Source: Caldimonas tepidiphila
Lineage (GTDB): Bacteria; Pseudomonadota; Gammaproteobacteria; Burkholderiales; Burkholderiaceae_C
Assembly (NCBI RefSeq): GCF_003569765.1
Contig: NZ_QXMG01000067.1
Span: 1-32,230 of the forward strand
DNA: 32,230 nt
Direction: 5' to 3'
The notes under the pieces are model-generated. The model was not told the origin of the DNA. It saw nothing but the letters and a program-made list of their open reading frames with translations, and ran no database searches. Position numbers and translations under genes: made by a program. Shown here in pieces: positions 17,424 to 24,896 of this stretch. Positions within the stretch are counted from its first letter, which is position 1; each line of letters begins with the position of its first letter.

Positions 17424-18290
17424 CTATCTGCGGGACAGCTCCTGCCGCCGCGCCAGCGCCTCGTTGATTGCCGGACCCACGCTGCTCTCGAGCGCGACGA
17501 TGCCGTGCCCTTGCGCGACGACCCGGTCGTCGACCACGGCGGCGAAGAAGGGGGTGCCCCGCTTGCGCAGCAGGGGCTTGCCGTCCGCGCCGCGGCCGGC
17601 CAGCCACCGCAGCTCCGGCGGCAGCAGCCCCGGCGTCACCGTGCCGCGGTAACCCCCCAGCGACGCCTTCACGTAGCCGATCGACGGGAAGTCGGGGATC
17701 GTCTGCTCCATCATCTGCTTGCGCCCGAAGAACTCGGCCTCGTAGCCGCGGCAGTAAGGGCAGTCGGTCGCCCCCACGTAGACCAGCCAGATCTTCGAAT
17801 CAGGACGAATGCGGGACATCGCTGCCTGCCGGGCCAACTCCCTGGGGCCCGCGCGCAACTCCTCGAGTTCCTCGTCCGCGATCCGCGTCCAGCGCACCGG
17901 GAGGATCTTCCCGGTCTTCGTGCGCAGGCTGCCCTCAACGAGCGTATCGCCAGCCTGGAACTGCACTTCCATCACGGCGTCAGCCGGCGTGACGAACTTC
18001 AGCCGCAGCATGTCGCCACCGATTTCCGCATTCCAGCCGGAGACCGTCTTGCCCGCGCCACCCAGAAAGCCGTAGCGGGTGGCGCCGGGCCAGAGCCGCC
18101 CGCCGTCGCGCTGAACGCCGGAGACGATCAGGAAGCGGTCCCGCGCGTCGCCCCCCACCGAGATCAGCCACGCGCCCTCGAGCGCCTCGGCCGCCGCATC
18201 CTGCGGCGGGTCGCTCGCACCGACGGGCAGACCCACCAGCAACAGGAGCGCGGCACACCAGATCCGGATCGTCGCGGACAAAAAGCTCAT
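17424..18290 (-). CDS. Exported thioredoxin-fold protein with CPYC motif
   Basis: A 288-residue protein. A signal peptide or anchor occupies residues 1-25 (ending PVGA/S). A beta-rich domain at about 36-138 starts LEGAWLISVGG and looks lipocalin-like. A C-terminal thioredoxin-like domain carries KIWLVYVGATDCPYCRGY with Cys177 and Cys180, and a later GTPFFAAVVDD with the cis-proline position. It is probably a periplasmic thiol-disulfide protein. ATG 18290 has AGGAGC upstream. The LysR gene is divergent, with 271 bp between starts. The substrate is unknown. Confidence 0.72.
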   Translation of the reverse strand: MSFLSATIRIWCAALLLLVGLPVGASDPPQDAAAEALEGAWLISVGGDARDRFLIVSGVQRDGGRLWPGATRYGFLGGAGKTVSGWNAEIGGDMLRLKFVTPADAVMEVQFQAGDTLVEGSLRTKTGKILPVRWTRIADEELEELRAGPRELARQAAMSRIRPDSKIWLVYVGATDCPYCRGYEAEFFGRKQMMEQTIPDFPSIGYVKASLGGYRGTVTPGLLPPELRWLAGRGADGKPLLRKRGTPFFAAVVDDRVVAQGHGIVALESSVGPAINEALARRQELSRR

Positions 18291-18518
18291 CGGGGCGTGC
18301 TCCTGCCAGAAGGATGACGGGGCAGGCGGTCGCGATTCGCCGTGCCCCCGAACTGCCGCCGAGCATAGCAGTGGCGGTAGACGCGCCCCCGACGAGGAGG
18401 GGCGGCCGCGAGCGGCTCGGGCGGGCACGACGAGGGGCGATGCGGTCCTTCCTGCGCCGGCGAGCTCCTCTCCAACCGCACTGGACGATGGCGCATCCGG
18501 GCCGCGCCGCCCGGAAAC

Positions 18519-18524
18519 TAGAAT
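18519..18524 (+). promoter_or_regulatory. Probable -10 of the LysR gene
   Basis: TAGAAT matches the sigma70 -10 at five of six positions. It overlaps the upstream in-frame ATG (18523), which argues that translation begins at GTG 18562 instead. No convincing -35 was seen. Confidence 0.35.
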
Positions 18525-18561
18525 GGCCGCCCCCCGCGAACCGAGCGAGCAGGCAGGAACC

Positions 18562-19491
18562 GTGAACGAGAAGGCGCCGAGCAACGAGGACCTGCGCGTG
18601 TTCATCGCCGTGGCGCGCAAGTCGGGCTTCGCCGCGGCGGCCCAGGAGCTGGGCGCCTCGCCCGCCTACGTCACCAAGCGCATCCGCGTGCTCGAGGCGG
18701 AGCTGGGCGTGAAGCTTTTCCACCGCACCACGCGCCGCGTCGTCGTCACCGAGGACGGCGAGCGGGTCTACCGCTGGGCGCAGCGCATCCTCGACGACAT
18801 CGACCAGCTGCTGCAGGAGGTGTCGGCGACGCGGCGCGTGCCGCGCGGGCTGCTGCGCATCTGCAGCAGCTTCGGCTTCGGCCGCAACCGCGTCGCGCCG
18901 GCCATCTCGGCACTGGTGGCGCGCCACCCGACGCTGCAGGTGCGCTTCGAGGTCTTCGACCGGCTGGTGGACATCGCGAGCGAGGGCTTCGACCTCGACG
19001 TGCGGGTGGGCGACGAGATCGCGCCGCACCTGATCGCGCGGCGCCTCGCCTCCAACCACCGCGTGCTGTGCGCGGCGCCCGCCTACCTGGCGCGCCGCGG
19101 CACGCCGCGCGCGCTGGCCGAGCTGGCACAGCACGACTGCCTGGTGATCAAGGAGCGCGACCATCCCTTCGGCGTGTGGACGCTGCGCCGCGGCGGTGGC
19201 GGCGGCAGCGAGGCCGAGACGGTCAAGGTCACCGGCCCGCTGTCGTCGAACCACGGCGAGATCGCGCTGCAGTGGGGCGTGGACGGCCACGGCATCCTGC
19301 TGCGCTCGCGCTGGGACGTCGCGCCGCTGCTGCGCGCGGGCCGGCTGGTGCAGGTGCTGCCCGAGTACACGCAGGAGGCCAATGTCTGGGCGGTCTACCC
19401 CTCGCGGCTCGGCACCTCGGCCAAGGTGCGGGTGTGCGTCGAGTTCCTGCAGGAGTATTTCGGGCGCGGGGAGGGGGAGGATGGGGGGTGA
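18562..19491 (+). CDS. LysR-family transcriptional regulator
   Basis: A 309-residue regulator from GTG 18562. The helix-turn-helix covers about residues 10-67, with FAAAAQELGASPAYVTKRIRVLE and KLFHRTTRRV. The effector-binding domain follows from about 93, beginning GLLRICSSFGFGRN. The opening SNEDLRVFIAVARKSGFAAAA is typical of the DmlR-like group. GTG is preferred because GGCAGGA precedes it and a TAGAAT box covers the alternative ATG 18523 (which would add 13 residues). It probably regulates the divergent thioredoxin-fold gene and/or itself. The effector is unknown. Confidence 0.92.
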   Translation: MNEKAPSNEDLRVFIAVARKSGFAAAAQELGASPAYVTKRIRVLEAELGVKLFHRTTRRVVVTEDGERVYRWAQRILDDIDQLLQEVSATRRVPRGLLRICSSFGFGRNRVAPAISALVARHPTLQVRFEVFDRLVDIASEGFDLDVRVGDEIAPHLIARRLASNHRVLCAAPAYLARRGTPRALAELAQHDCLVIKERDHPFGVWTLRRGGGGGSEAETVKVTGPLSSNHGEIALQWGVDGHGILLRSRWDVAPLLRAGRLVQVLPEYTQEANVWAVYPSRLGTSAKVRVCVEFLQEYFGRGEGEDGG

Positions 19492-19840
19492 AGGGCTGAG
19501 GCGGGGAGGGAGGGGCGTTTCCCGGTAGTGACTCGTTGACGAGTGCTACGGAGTTGGGTCTGGCGGAGGAACGGGGCGCTGGGGCGAGGTTTTCTATCAG
19601 GTCTGGCAGCGTCGAGAGCTGCACCAACCACCGGCTATGGTTTTGCAGTCCGCACCTTGTTTTCCGATCTGGGCTGTGAAGGCGAAGCGCCGTGGGAGAC
19701 TATTCTAATGAATAGGCTTGAGAATTCGCTGCGTGAATTTTTTTGGGAGGCTTATTGCTTTCGGGCTGGGGGAAATCCTTGCGGGCTGAAATGGCCTGTC
19801 CCCGCTAAAGGCGATGCAGTTTAATCAGTTGGCTAATGGT
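19492..19840. other. Non-coding transition from host DNA to AT-rich island
   Basis: No convincing gene. The first part is GC-rich; from about 19650 the DNA becomes AT-richer. A perfect 6-bp palindrome ACTCGT-TG-ACGAGT lies at 19531-19544. An open frame at 19543-19824 has no recognisable domain and crosses the composition boundary. This stretch holds the left edge of the island; no integrase gene or tRNA is visible. Confidence 0.5.
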
Positions 19841-20542
19841 TTAGAACGGAATTTCATCATCATCGCTTCCAAAATAAGGCGGCAATATTTTTTGGTGATT
19901 GGGTTTTTCAAGGGGGGTTCCATTTTCATTTTCTGAACCAATGCTCCCTAGTCTTATCAAAAATCTAAGGGTTCTTTGGAAGCGCTCTTCTTCGAAGTCT
20001 ATTTCTGGATCATCAAATAAATTTTTGCAGTGTTTTATAACGTTTTCGGTTGCTTGCTCGGTGGATTCGTTGGTTGTCGAGCGGAATAAATTAATGTACT
20101 CTGTTAATTGGATGGCTTGATAAGCTGCTGTCGAAAGGATGGCTGCGGTTCTTTCAATTCTTTCTTCGGATAATCTGTATCCATGCATTGTATGCTCGTG
20201 AAAATCTAGTTGAGACTGGTATTGTTTCCAGTCCTTGGGGTCAAATTCAAACTTGCTACCCCATGAAATTTCTTGATTGAGCCATCTGTCAGAATCCTGC
20301 GTTGCATCGTCATTGTCACGCATCTTTTCTAAGGCCAAATCGGGAAGTTTTTTTGAGCAGACATCTCTGGCGTGTTTTAAGCTTCGAAGTAGCATATCTT
20401 TTGGGTTTAATCCCGCAAGGATGAGTTGTTCGACCGTTGCGTCTAAAATTTTTTGTAATGCATCTGCAGTGTTTTTCATGGCAGTGTTATTTTGCGTGAA
20501 AGGAAGTTGTGGGCTGTTTGGTAATCCCAGCATTTTAGCCAA
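19841..20542 (-). CDS. Uncharacterised 233-aa protein, third gene of AT-rich cassette
   Basis: A 233-residue protein with no recognised family. It is hydrophilic, mostly helical in character and rich in charged residues, with an acidic end (DDDEIPF). There is no signal peptide or membrane helix. The start is probably TTG 20542, which has GGAGG five bases upstream; ATG 20533 is the alternative but lies 14 bases from that site. It begins 37 bp after the FRG gene, so the two are very likely cotranscribed. Base composition is far AT-richer than the flanking genes, which indicates transfer. A regulatory or partner role with the FRG protein is only inference. Confidence 0.75.
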   Translation of the reverse strand: MAKMLGLPNSPQLPFTQNNTAMKNTADALQKILDATVEQLILAGLNPKDMLLRSLKHARDVCSKKLPDLALEKMRDNDDATQDSDRWLNQEISWGSKFEFDPKDWKQYQSQLDFHEHTMHGYRLSEERIERTAAILSTAAYQAIQLTEYINLFRSTTNESTEQATENVIKHCKNLFDDPEIDFEEERFQRTLRFLIRLGSIGSENENGTPLEKPNHQKILPPYFGSDDDEIPF

Positions 20543-20579
20543 ACCGTCCTCCGATGGTGGAGAGGGTCGATATATTTGG

Positions 20580-21374
20580 CTAAACGGAATATATTTGCAT
20601 CTCCATCTTTATGGCTCTGGCGAGGCCATCTAGGTCGCCATAAAGACTTTTGCTGTTTATATTCATCTTTCGAAGTAATGCGAATGCGTTTTTATAAAGG
20701 TGCGTCGGCACGATAAATTTGAGGGCGGATACTTTTTCGTAAAGTTTTAGGCCTAACACTTCTTCAATTCGCAATCCGCGATTTCCAGAAAGCAAAAATG
20801 ACCCTGCCTGTCTATCAAGTCGTGCATTTAAAAGCTTTGGTTCGGCAATCCATGCAATGTCATACGAAAACCTGTCTACGACCTTGTCGAATATTTCGTC
20901 TTGCCGCTCAAAGACAGTGACTCTTGTTTCATTAAAGGCGGAGTCCTTCGTTTTTATGTGAGCTATTGAGCTTTCTAGAATTGCTGTGTAATCAATTGCG
21001 TACAGGGCAAGATCGCAATTGGATTGGGGGTTGTAAGCTTCAAGTGCGAAGTAGAGCGCAATATATGGACTTTCCGTGAAATCCAGAAGTCGCGTAGGAA
21101 CCCCGTAGTGTTGCATGATTGAAAGCCATGCAAGTTTTGACTCTGGTTGCGTGTTCTCTCGATCGTATAAATGGAACTTTGATCGAAATTTTTTAAGAGA
21201 GTAGTCCTCAAACTTCTGAGCTTCGCTACTAGACCATTTGCTTCCTACAATTCTTTCCAGTGATGATTGGAGTGGCCAATCCGCATTGGCTTGACCGCGA
21301 TATAAGAAGTTATTGGGGAGTTCGTTGACTGCTTGTAAAAGTTGATCGACGCTCTCAATCGGAACCTGCTTCAT
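20580..21374 (-). CDS. FRG-domain protein
   Basis: A 264-residue cytoplasmic protein of the FRG domain family. The signature FLYRGQ lies at residues 23-28, and the family's second block HYGVPTRLLDFT with SPYIALYFA covers 89-110. The biochemical activity of FRG proteins is not established; they recur in mobile and defence-associated loci. The first 20 bp overlap the end of the upstream gene, indicating coupling. Start ATG 21374 is preceded by a purine-rich GAGTAAGAAG. Its codon use is AT-rich, unlike the host genes on either side. It is the only cassette gene with a recognisable domain. Confidence 0.88.
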   Translation of the reverse strand: MKQVPIESVDQLLQAVNELPNNFLYRGQANADWPLQSSLERIVGSKWSSSEAQKFEDYSLKKFRSKFHLYDRENTQPESKLAWLSIMQHYGVPTRLLDFTESPYIALYFALEAYNPQSNCDLALYAIDYTAILESSIAHIKTKDSAFNETRVTVFERQDEIFDKVVDRFSYDIAWIAEPKLLNARLDRQAGSFLLSGNRGLRIEEVLGLKLYEKVSALKFIVPTHLYKNAFALLRKMNINSKSLYGDLDGLARAIKMEMQIYSV

Positions 21375-22209
21375 TGCTTCTTACTCGCTTGTATTGAGCC
21401 AAAAGTTCGGAGATGACAATTTCGGGGCGGTGGCTATCTTCATCATATCTTCGTTTGACCGGGTCGCCGCAAAGGTTTATGGTTATTGCCTTTTGACCTT
21501 CTTTCTTTTGTATTCTGGCCGAAGCTTCATTCCCGGTTGAGGCTGTGCTGCGAGTTACTTCGCTTAAAATTTTTCTGTTAAGGTTGTCGCCAGAAATTGT
21601 TGCTGAGCCTTTATAGCCATCTGCGGCAGAAATATACACTGACAATGGTTTTTGAAAGTGCTCGTCCGCATCAAATGGGTTGGGGCCACGAAAAGTTGCT
21701 GAGAAACGGAAAACACGATATGCGTCGTTCAGTGCTTTCAAAAATCCATCCGGGTCTGGGATAGGGAGTACTTCAACCGTGAGTGAGTTTCTTGCGACCA
21801 CGCCAGTACGTGATAGTAGTTGTTCCAGGCGATTCGCAATGCCTTTAGCGTTTTTTGACAACTCTATCTTCTTTGCTATTCCAATAATCCCCCAGTTTGC
21901 ATCAAATACGCAGTGGGTATAAGGGCTTTCTTCTAGCTCTTCCTCAATAAAATCTCCCGTTCGTTCGTCAAATTTTCCAATCGTCGAACTGCTTATTTTT
22001 CCGATTGCAAAATATCCAGACGATGAATTGTGGGGGAAGAATCGAAGATTTCCTACGTGCCACTCATATCCGGCACGTAATGGCGCAGAGGGCCTTTCAG
22101 AAAGGGCTCTGATAAGAGCGTCATGCGGAGTGGTGTTCTCTTGAAATAAAGATGGTTGATGCGGTTTTATGAATTTTACGCGGAAAAGGCTATACTCTAT
22201 TGATGCCAT
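21355..22209 (-). CDS. Uncharacterised 284-aa protein, first gene of AT-rich cassette
   Basis: A 284-residue soluble protein that I do not recognise. It opens with a beta-rich part (MASIEYSLFRVKF; GNLRFFPHN; SGYFAIGKISS) and has an acidic patch EEELEESPY near 108-116. A helical/strand middle follows (IANRLEQLLSRTGVV) and then a basic C-terminal third with RIQKKEGQKAITIN. It is the promoter-proximal gene of the three-gene cassette and overlaps the FRG gene by 20 bp. No signal peptide or membrane segment is seen. Start ATG 22209 lacks a strong ribosome site. A partner or regulator role for the FRG protein is conjecture from the overlap. Confidence 0.75.
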   Translation of the reverse strand: MASIEYSLFRVKFIKPHQPSLFQENTTPHDALIRALSERPSAPLRAGYEWHVGNLRFFPHNSSSGYFAIGKISSSTIGKFDERTGDFIEEELEESPYTHCVFDANWGIIGIAKKIELSKNAKGIANRLEQLLSRTGVVARNSLTVEVLPIPDPDGFLKALNDAYRVFRFSATFRGPNPFDADEHFQKPLSVYISAADGYKGSATISGDNLNRKILSEVTRSTASTGNEASARIQKKEGQKAITINLCGDPVKRRYDEDSHRPEIVISELLAQYKRVRSNEAGSD

Positions 22210-22374
22210 GGTTTGATGTTATTGTTAATTCAAATGTAGAATTGTATGTGTTTTGTGTAACATTAATTAGGTTGCGCATCGCTACCATGATAAGTAGCCT
22301 GAAAGTTAGTGAGCGATTGTGGATGAGTCCGTTCTCGTTGGGAAGGCCTCTTGCTCTGCCTGTCATCCATGCCG

Positions 22375-22391
22375 TGTTAGGCAACCTAACA
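22375..22391. repeat. Inverted repeat upstream of the cassette
   Basis: TGTTAGG-CAA-CCTAACA, perfect 7-bp arms with a 3-base centre, 166 bp upstream of the first cassette gene. It could be a protein-binding site or a small hairpin. Confidence 0.4.
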
Positions 22392-22453
22392 ATCCTAGGA
22401 TCAATGAGAATCGCCTTTCATTCTCTTCTGTCGAAGATTTGTATGCGTTGTAG

Positions 22454-22466
22454 GTGACTGCGTCAC
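22454..22466. repeat. Second short inverted repeat upstream of the cassette
   Basis: GTGAC-TGC-GTCAC, perfect 5-bp arms. It lies 63 bp from the first inverted repeat. Short enough to be chance, but noted because both fall in the same gene-free stretch. Confidence 0.25.
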
Positions 22467-22870
22467 ATTCATCGCACGTTGTTGGCATGCTGCTATTTAA
22501 TGCTTTTCCAATGATTTTTCAGGTTGAGTGAAGAAACAGGTGTTCTTGGCGACGTTCAAATCTTTCGACGTCGGCTCAATTCGCCATGAAAAGAGCATTT
22601 CCAGGATTGCGAAAAGAGTCGGTCGAAGTAAAGCCGGGCAACTTCATCCTCGCACTGCCAGTTCAATCAGATACCCCGCCCGCCATTCCCGAAGGAAGGT
22701 CTCCGCCCCCCTCCATCCCGCTACTGCCCTCATGGAGATCGATTTGCGGTCGGCCACGCCGCGGAGTACCGTGGCCTTGCATTCCCGCCCCCGCCCCGAC
22801 GCGCTTGCGGCGCCCGGCCCGGGCCGTCGCGACAGGCGAGTTGCGGCCCCAGGCCGCGAAGGGAGGAGCG

Positions 22871-23983
22871 ATGAACAAGGCCGTGGGTCGGTTCGGCGCG
22901 GCGCTCGCGGGCGCCGCCCTGCTTGCCGCCGTGGTGCCGGCGGGCGCGCAGACGCTGCTCGGCGTCTACGAAGGCGGACAGGGCTGGAAGATGGAGCGGG
23001 TGAGGGCGCTGGAGGCGTGGCAGGAGCGACGCCACGCGGTGGTGAACCTCTACACCGACTGGTGCAACCGCACCAAGACGCTCGACAACCTGTTCAACCA
23101 GCAACTGCCCAACATCTGGAAGAACGGCAACGTGCCGATGGTCACCTGGGAGCCCTTCCTGTGCTCGCCGGCGGCCACGCCGAACGACGTCGAGAGGCGC
23201 GCCGCGGCCGGGATGTACGAGGGCTACCTCAAGGAATGGGCGCGCCGCATGAAGCTCTTCCTGAACGGGCCGGACGGCCGGCCGGACACCGGCGACGAAC
23301 GCCGCGTCTACCTGCGCCTGGCGCACGAGATGAACGGCAACTGGTACCCGTGGAGCGCGGAGTCGGCGGCGGACACGGAGAGCTACAAGGAGATGTGGAA
23401 GTACGTGCACGGCACCTTCCGCCAGCAAGGCATCCCGAGCACTCAGCTCCAATGGGTCTGGTGCGCCAACCACCAGGACTTCGGCGGTTTCCCGGCGGAG
23501 GACTTCTATCCCGGCGACGGCTATGTCGATTGGCTGGCCGTCGACGGCTACAACTGGGGCTCGAGCGAGACCTGGTCCCACTGGGCGACGCCGAACGAGG
23601 TCTTCGGCGACATGGTGGCCCGGGTGCGCCGCCTCGCCTCCACGAAGCCTCTGGCCATCACGGAGGTCGGCAGCACCAGTGCCCACGAGACGTCATCGGC
23701 CAACATCGTCGCCAAGAGCGGCTGGCTCAACCAGTTCTTCGACTACGTGGCGGCGAACGACGTGAGGATGATCCTCTGGTTCAACGAGGACAAGGAAACC
23801 GACTGGGCGGTGTTCGGGGGCGTCAACGGCGACGGCATCCACAAGGCCGGCCGCACCACCTACAAGACCTACTCGGCGTACAAGGACAGGTTGATCAAAG
23901 GCAAATTCGTCTCCGCCGGCACTGCGGCCTCGAACCCGGGGCTGCTGACCGACGACCAGTTCCACGGCGTGCTGCTGCCCTGA
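22871..23983 (+). CDS. Exported GH26-like glycoside hydrolase (beta-mannanase type)
   Basis: A 370-residue secreted enzyme. The signal peptide spans residues 1-26 (ending PAGAQ). The catalytic domain matches GH26: RLAHEMNGNWYPW contains the acid/base Glu153, and KPLAITEVGS contains the nucleophile Glu265. Aromatic WLAVDGYNWG (221-230) fits the substrate cleft. GH26 members are mainly beta-1,4-mannanases, with some xylanases and glucanases; the substrate here is unassigned. ATG 22871 has GGAGGAG directly upstream and opens the signal peptide, whereas the longer open frame from 22586 has no plausible N-terminus. It stands alone beside the island. Confidence 0.86.
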   Translation: MNKAVGRFGAALAGAALLAAVVPAGAQTLLGVYEGGQGWKMERVRALEAWQERRHAVVNLYTDWCNRTKTLDNLFNQQLPNIWKNGNVPMVTWEPFLCSPAATPNDVERRAAAGMYEGYLKEWARRMKLFLNGPDGRPDTGDERRVYLRLAHEMNGNWYPWSAESAADTESYKEMWKYVHGTFRQQGIPSTQLQWVWCANHQDFGGFPAEDFYPGDGYVDWLAVDGYNWGSSETWSHWATPNEVFGDMVARVRRLASTKPLAITEVGSTSAHETSSANIVAKSGWLNQFFDYVAANDVRMILWFNEDKETDWAVFGGVNGDGIHKAGRTTYKTYSAYKDRLIKGKFVSAGTAASNPGLLTDDQFHGVLLP

Positions 23984-24143
23984 GGAATTCCGGGCGGCCC
24001 CGGACCCGGCAAGGGCATGCCCGCGCGGCGCCCGGGCGATCCCGGCCGGCCGCGGCGCGCGGGCTCGCCCCGCGACGAGAATCGTCCCGCGCCGCACGCC
24101 GGGGCGTTCCCGCGATGCGAGCCAGGCCGAGGAGACAAGCCCG

Positions 24144-24845
24144 ATGATCAAGCTCTACTACCACCCGTCGCCCAACCCCGCCAAGGTCGCCCTGTTCCTG
24201 GAGGAGGCCGGGCTGCCCTACGAGGTCGTGCCGGTCGACACCCGCAAGGGCGAGCAGCACGCGCCCGAGTTCCGCGCCATCAACCCGAACGCGAAGACGC
24301 CCGCGCTGGTCGACGGCGACGCGGTGGTCTTCGACAGCAACGCGATCCTGCTGTACCTCGCGGAGAAGACCGGGCAGTTCCTGCCCGAGGACACGCCGGC
24401 CGCGCGCGGCGCGATGCACTCGTGGCTGATGTTCGTCGCCACCGGCATTGGGCCGTATTCCGGGCAGGCGGTGCACTTCAGGCACTTCGCGCCCGAGCCC
24501 AAGGACTACGCGGTCAACCGCTACGACTTCGAGGCTTGGCGGCACTGGACGATCCTCGACGAGCGGCTGGCGGGGCGCCGCTACATGCTTGGCGACACCT
24601 ACACGCTGGTGGACATGGCGGTGTGGGGCTGGGCGCGGGCGGTGCCGCGCGTGCTCGACGCCGGCGCCTGGGAGAAGCTGCCGAACGTGAAGCGGCTGCT
24701 CGACGAGATCAACGCGCGGCCGGCCGCGCAGCGCGCCGAGGCGCTGGCCAAGCGCCACGCCTTCAAGAGCGACTTCGACGACGAGGCGCGGCGCGCGCTC
24801 TTCCCGCAGAACGCGCGGCTGCAGGCGGGCGCCGGCGGCGCCTGA
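24144..24845 (+). CDS. Glutathione S-transferase family protein
   Basis: A 233-residue cytoplasmic protein. The N-terminal thioredoxin-like domain (about 1-82) has YYHPSPNPAKVALFLEEAG, the cis-proline segment AKTPALVDGD and the glutathione-contact pair in FDSNAILLYLAEK. The all-helical C-terminal domain contains YMLGDTYTLVDMAVWGW, the N-capping box region. It resembles the YfcG/Ure2p-like group, which shows disulfide-bond reductase activity rather than classical conjugation; that assignment is tentative. A GAGGAGA ribosome site precedes ATG 24144. It is convergent with the protease gene. Confidence 0.9.
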   Translation: MIKLYYHPSPNPAKVALFLEEAGLPYEVVPVDTRKGEQHAPEFRAINPNAKTPALVDGDAVVFDSNAILLYLAEKTGQFLPEDTPAARGAMHSWLMFVATGIGPYSGQAVHFRHFAPEPKDYAVNRYDFEAWRHWTILDERLAGRRYMLGDTYTLVDMAVWGWARAVPRVLDAGAWEKLPNVKRLLDEINARPAAQRAEALAKRHAFKSDFDDEARRALFPQNARLQAGAGGA

Positions 24846-24850
24846 GCGGC

Positions 24851-24883
24851 GGCGGGCCTCGCTTCCCGGCAGGCGGGCCCGCC
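24851..24883. terminator. Hairpin between convergent GST and protease genes
   Basis: GGCGGGCC (24851-24858) pairs perfectly with GGCCCGCC (24876-24883). An alternative self-complementary AGGCGGGCCCGCCT lies at 24871-24884. It fills the 51-bp gap between two stop codons and is likely a shared transcript end, though the T-run is poor. Confidence 0.4.
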
Positions 24884-24896
24884 TTCCGTCCTCCCG

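Larger units (their letters stand above)
22210..22870. other. Intergenic right edge of the island
   Basis: No credible gene in 661 bp. The AT-rich character continues to about 22600 and then returns to high GC, marking the island's right edge. It contains the upstream region of the cassette on the minus strand and the GH26 leader on the plus strand. Two compact inverted repeats are listed separately. No terminal repeat matching the left edge was found by eye. Confidence 0.5.

Noticed and set aside
19531-19544. Perfect palindrome ACTCGT-TG-ACGAGT as an attachment site
   Set aside because: No second copy was found at the right edge of the island and no integrase or tRNA is next to it.
19543-19824. 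93-codon plus-strand open frame at the island's left edge
   Set aside because: No recognisable domain, it spans the composition boundary and has no convincing ribosome site.
22586-22870. 95-codon N-terminal extension of the GH26 gene
   Set aside because: The signal peptide begins at ATG 22871, which has a strong ribosome site; the extension is unlike any secreted protein start.
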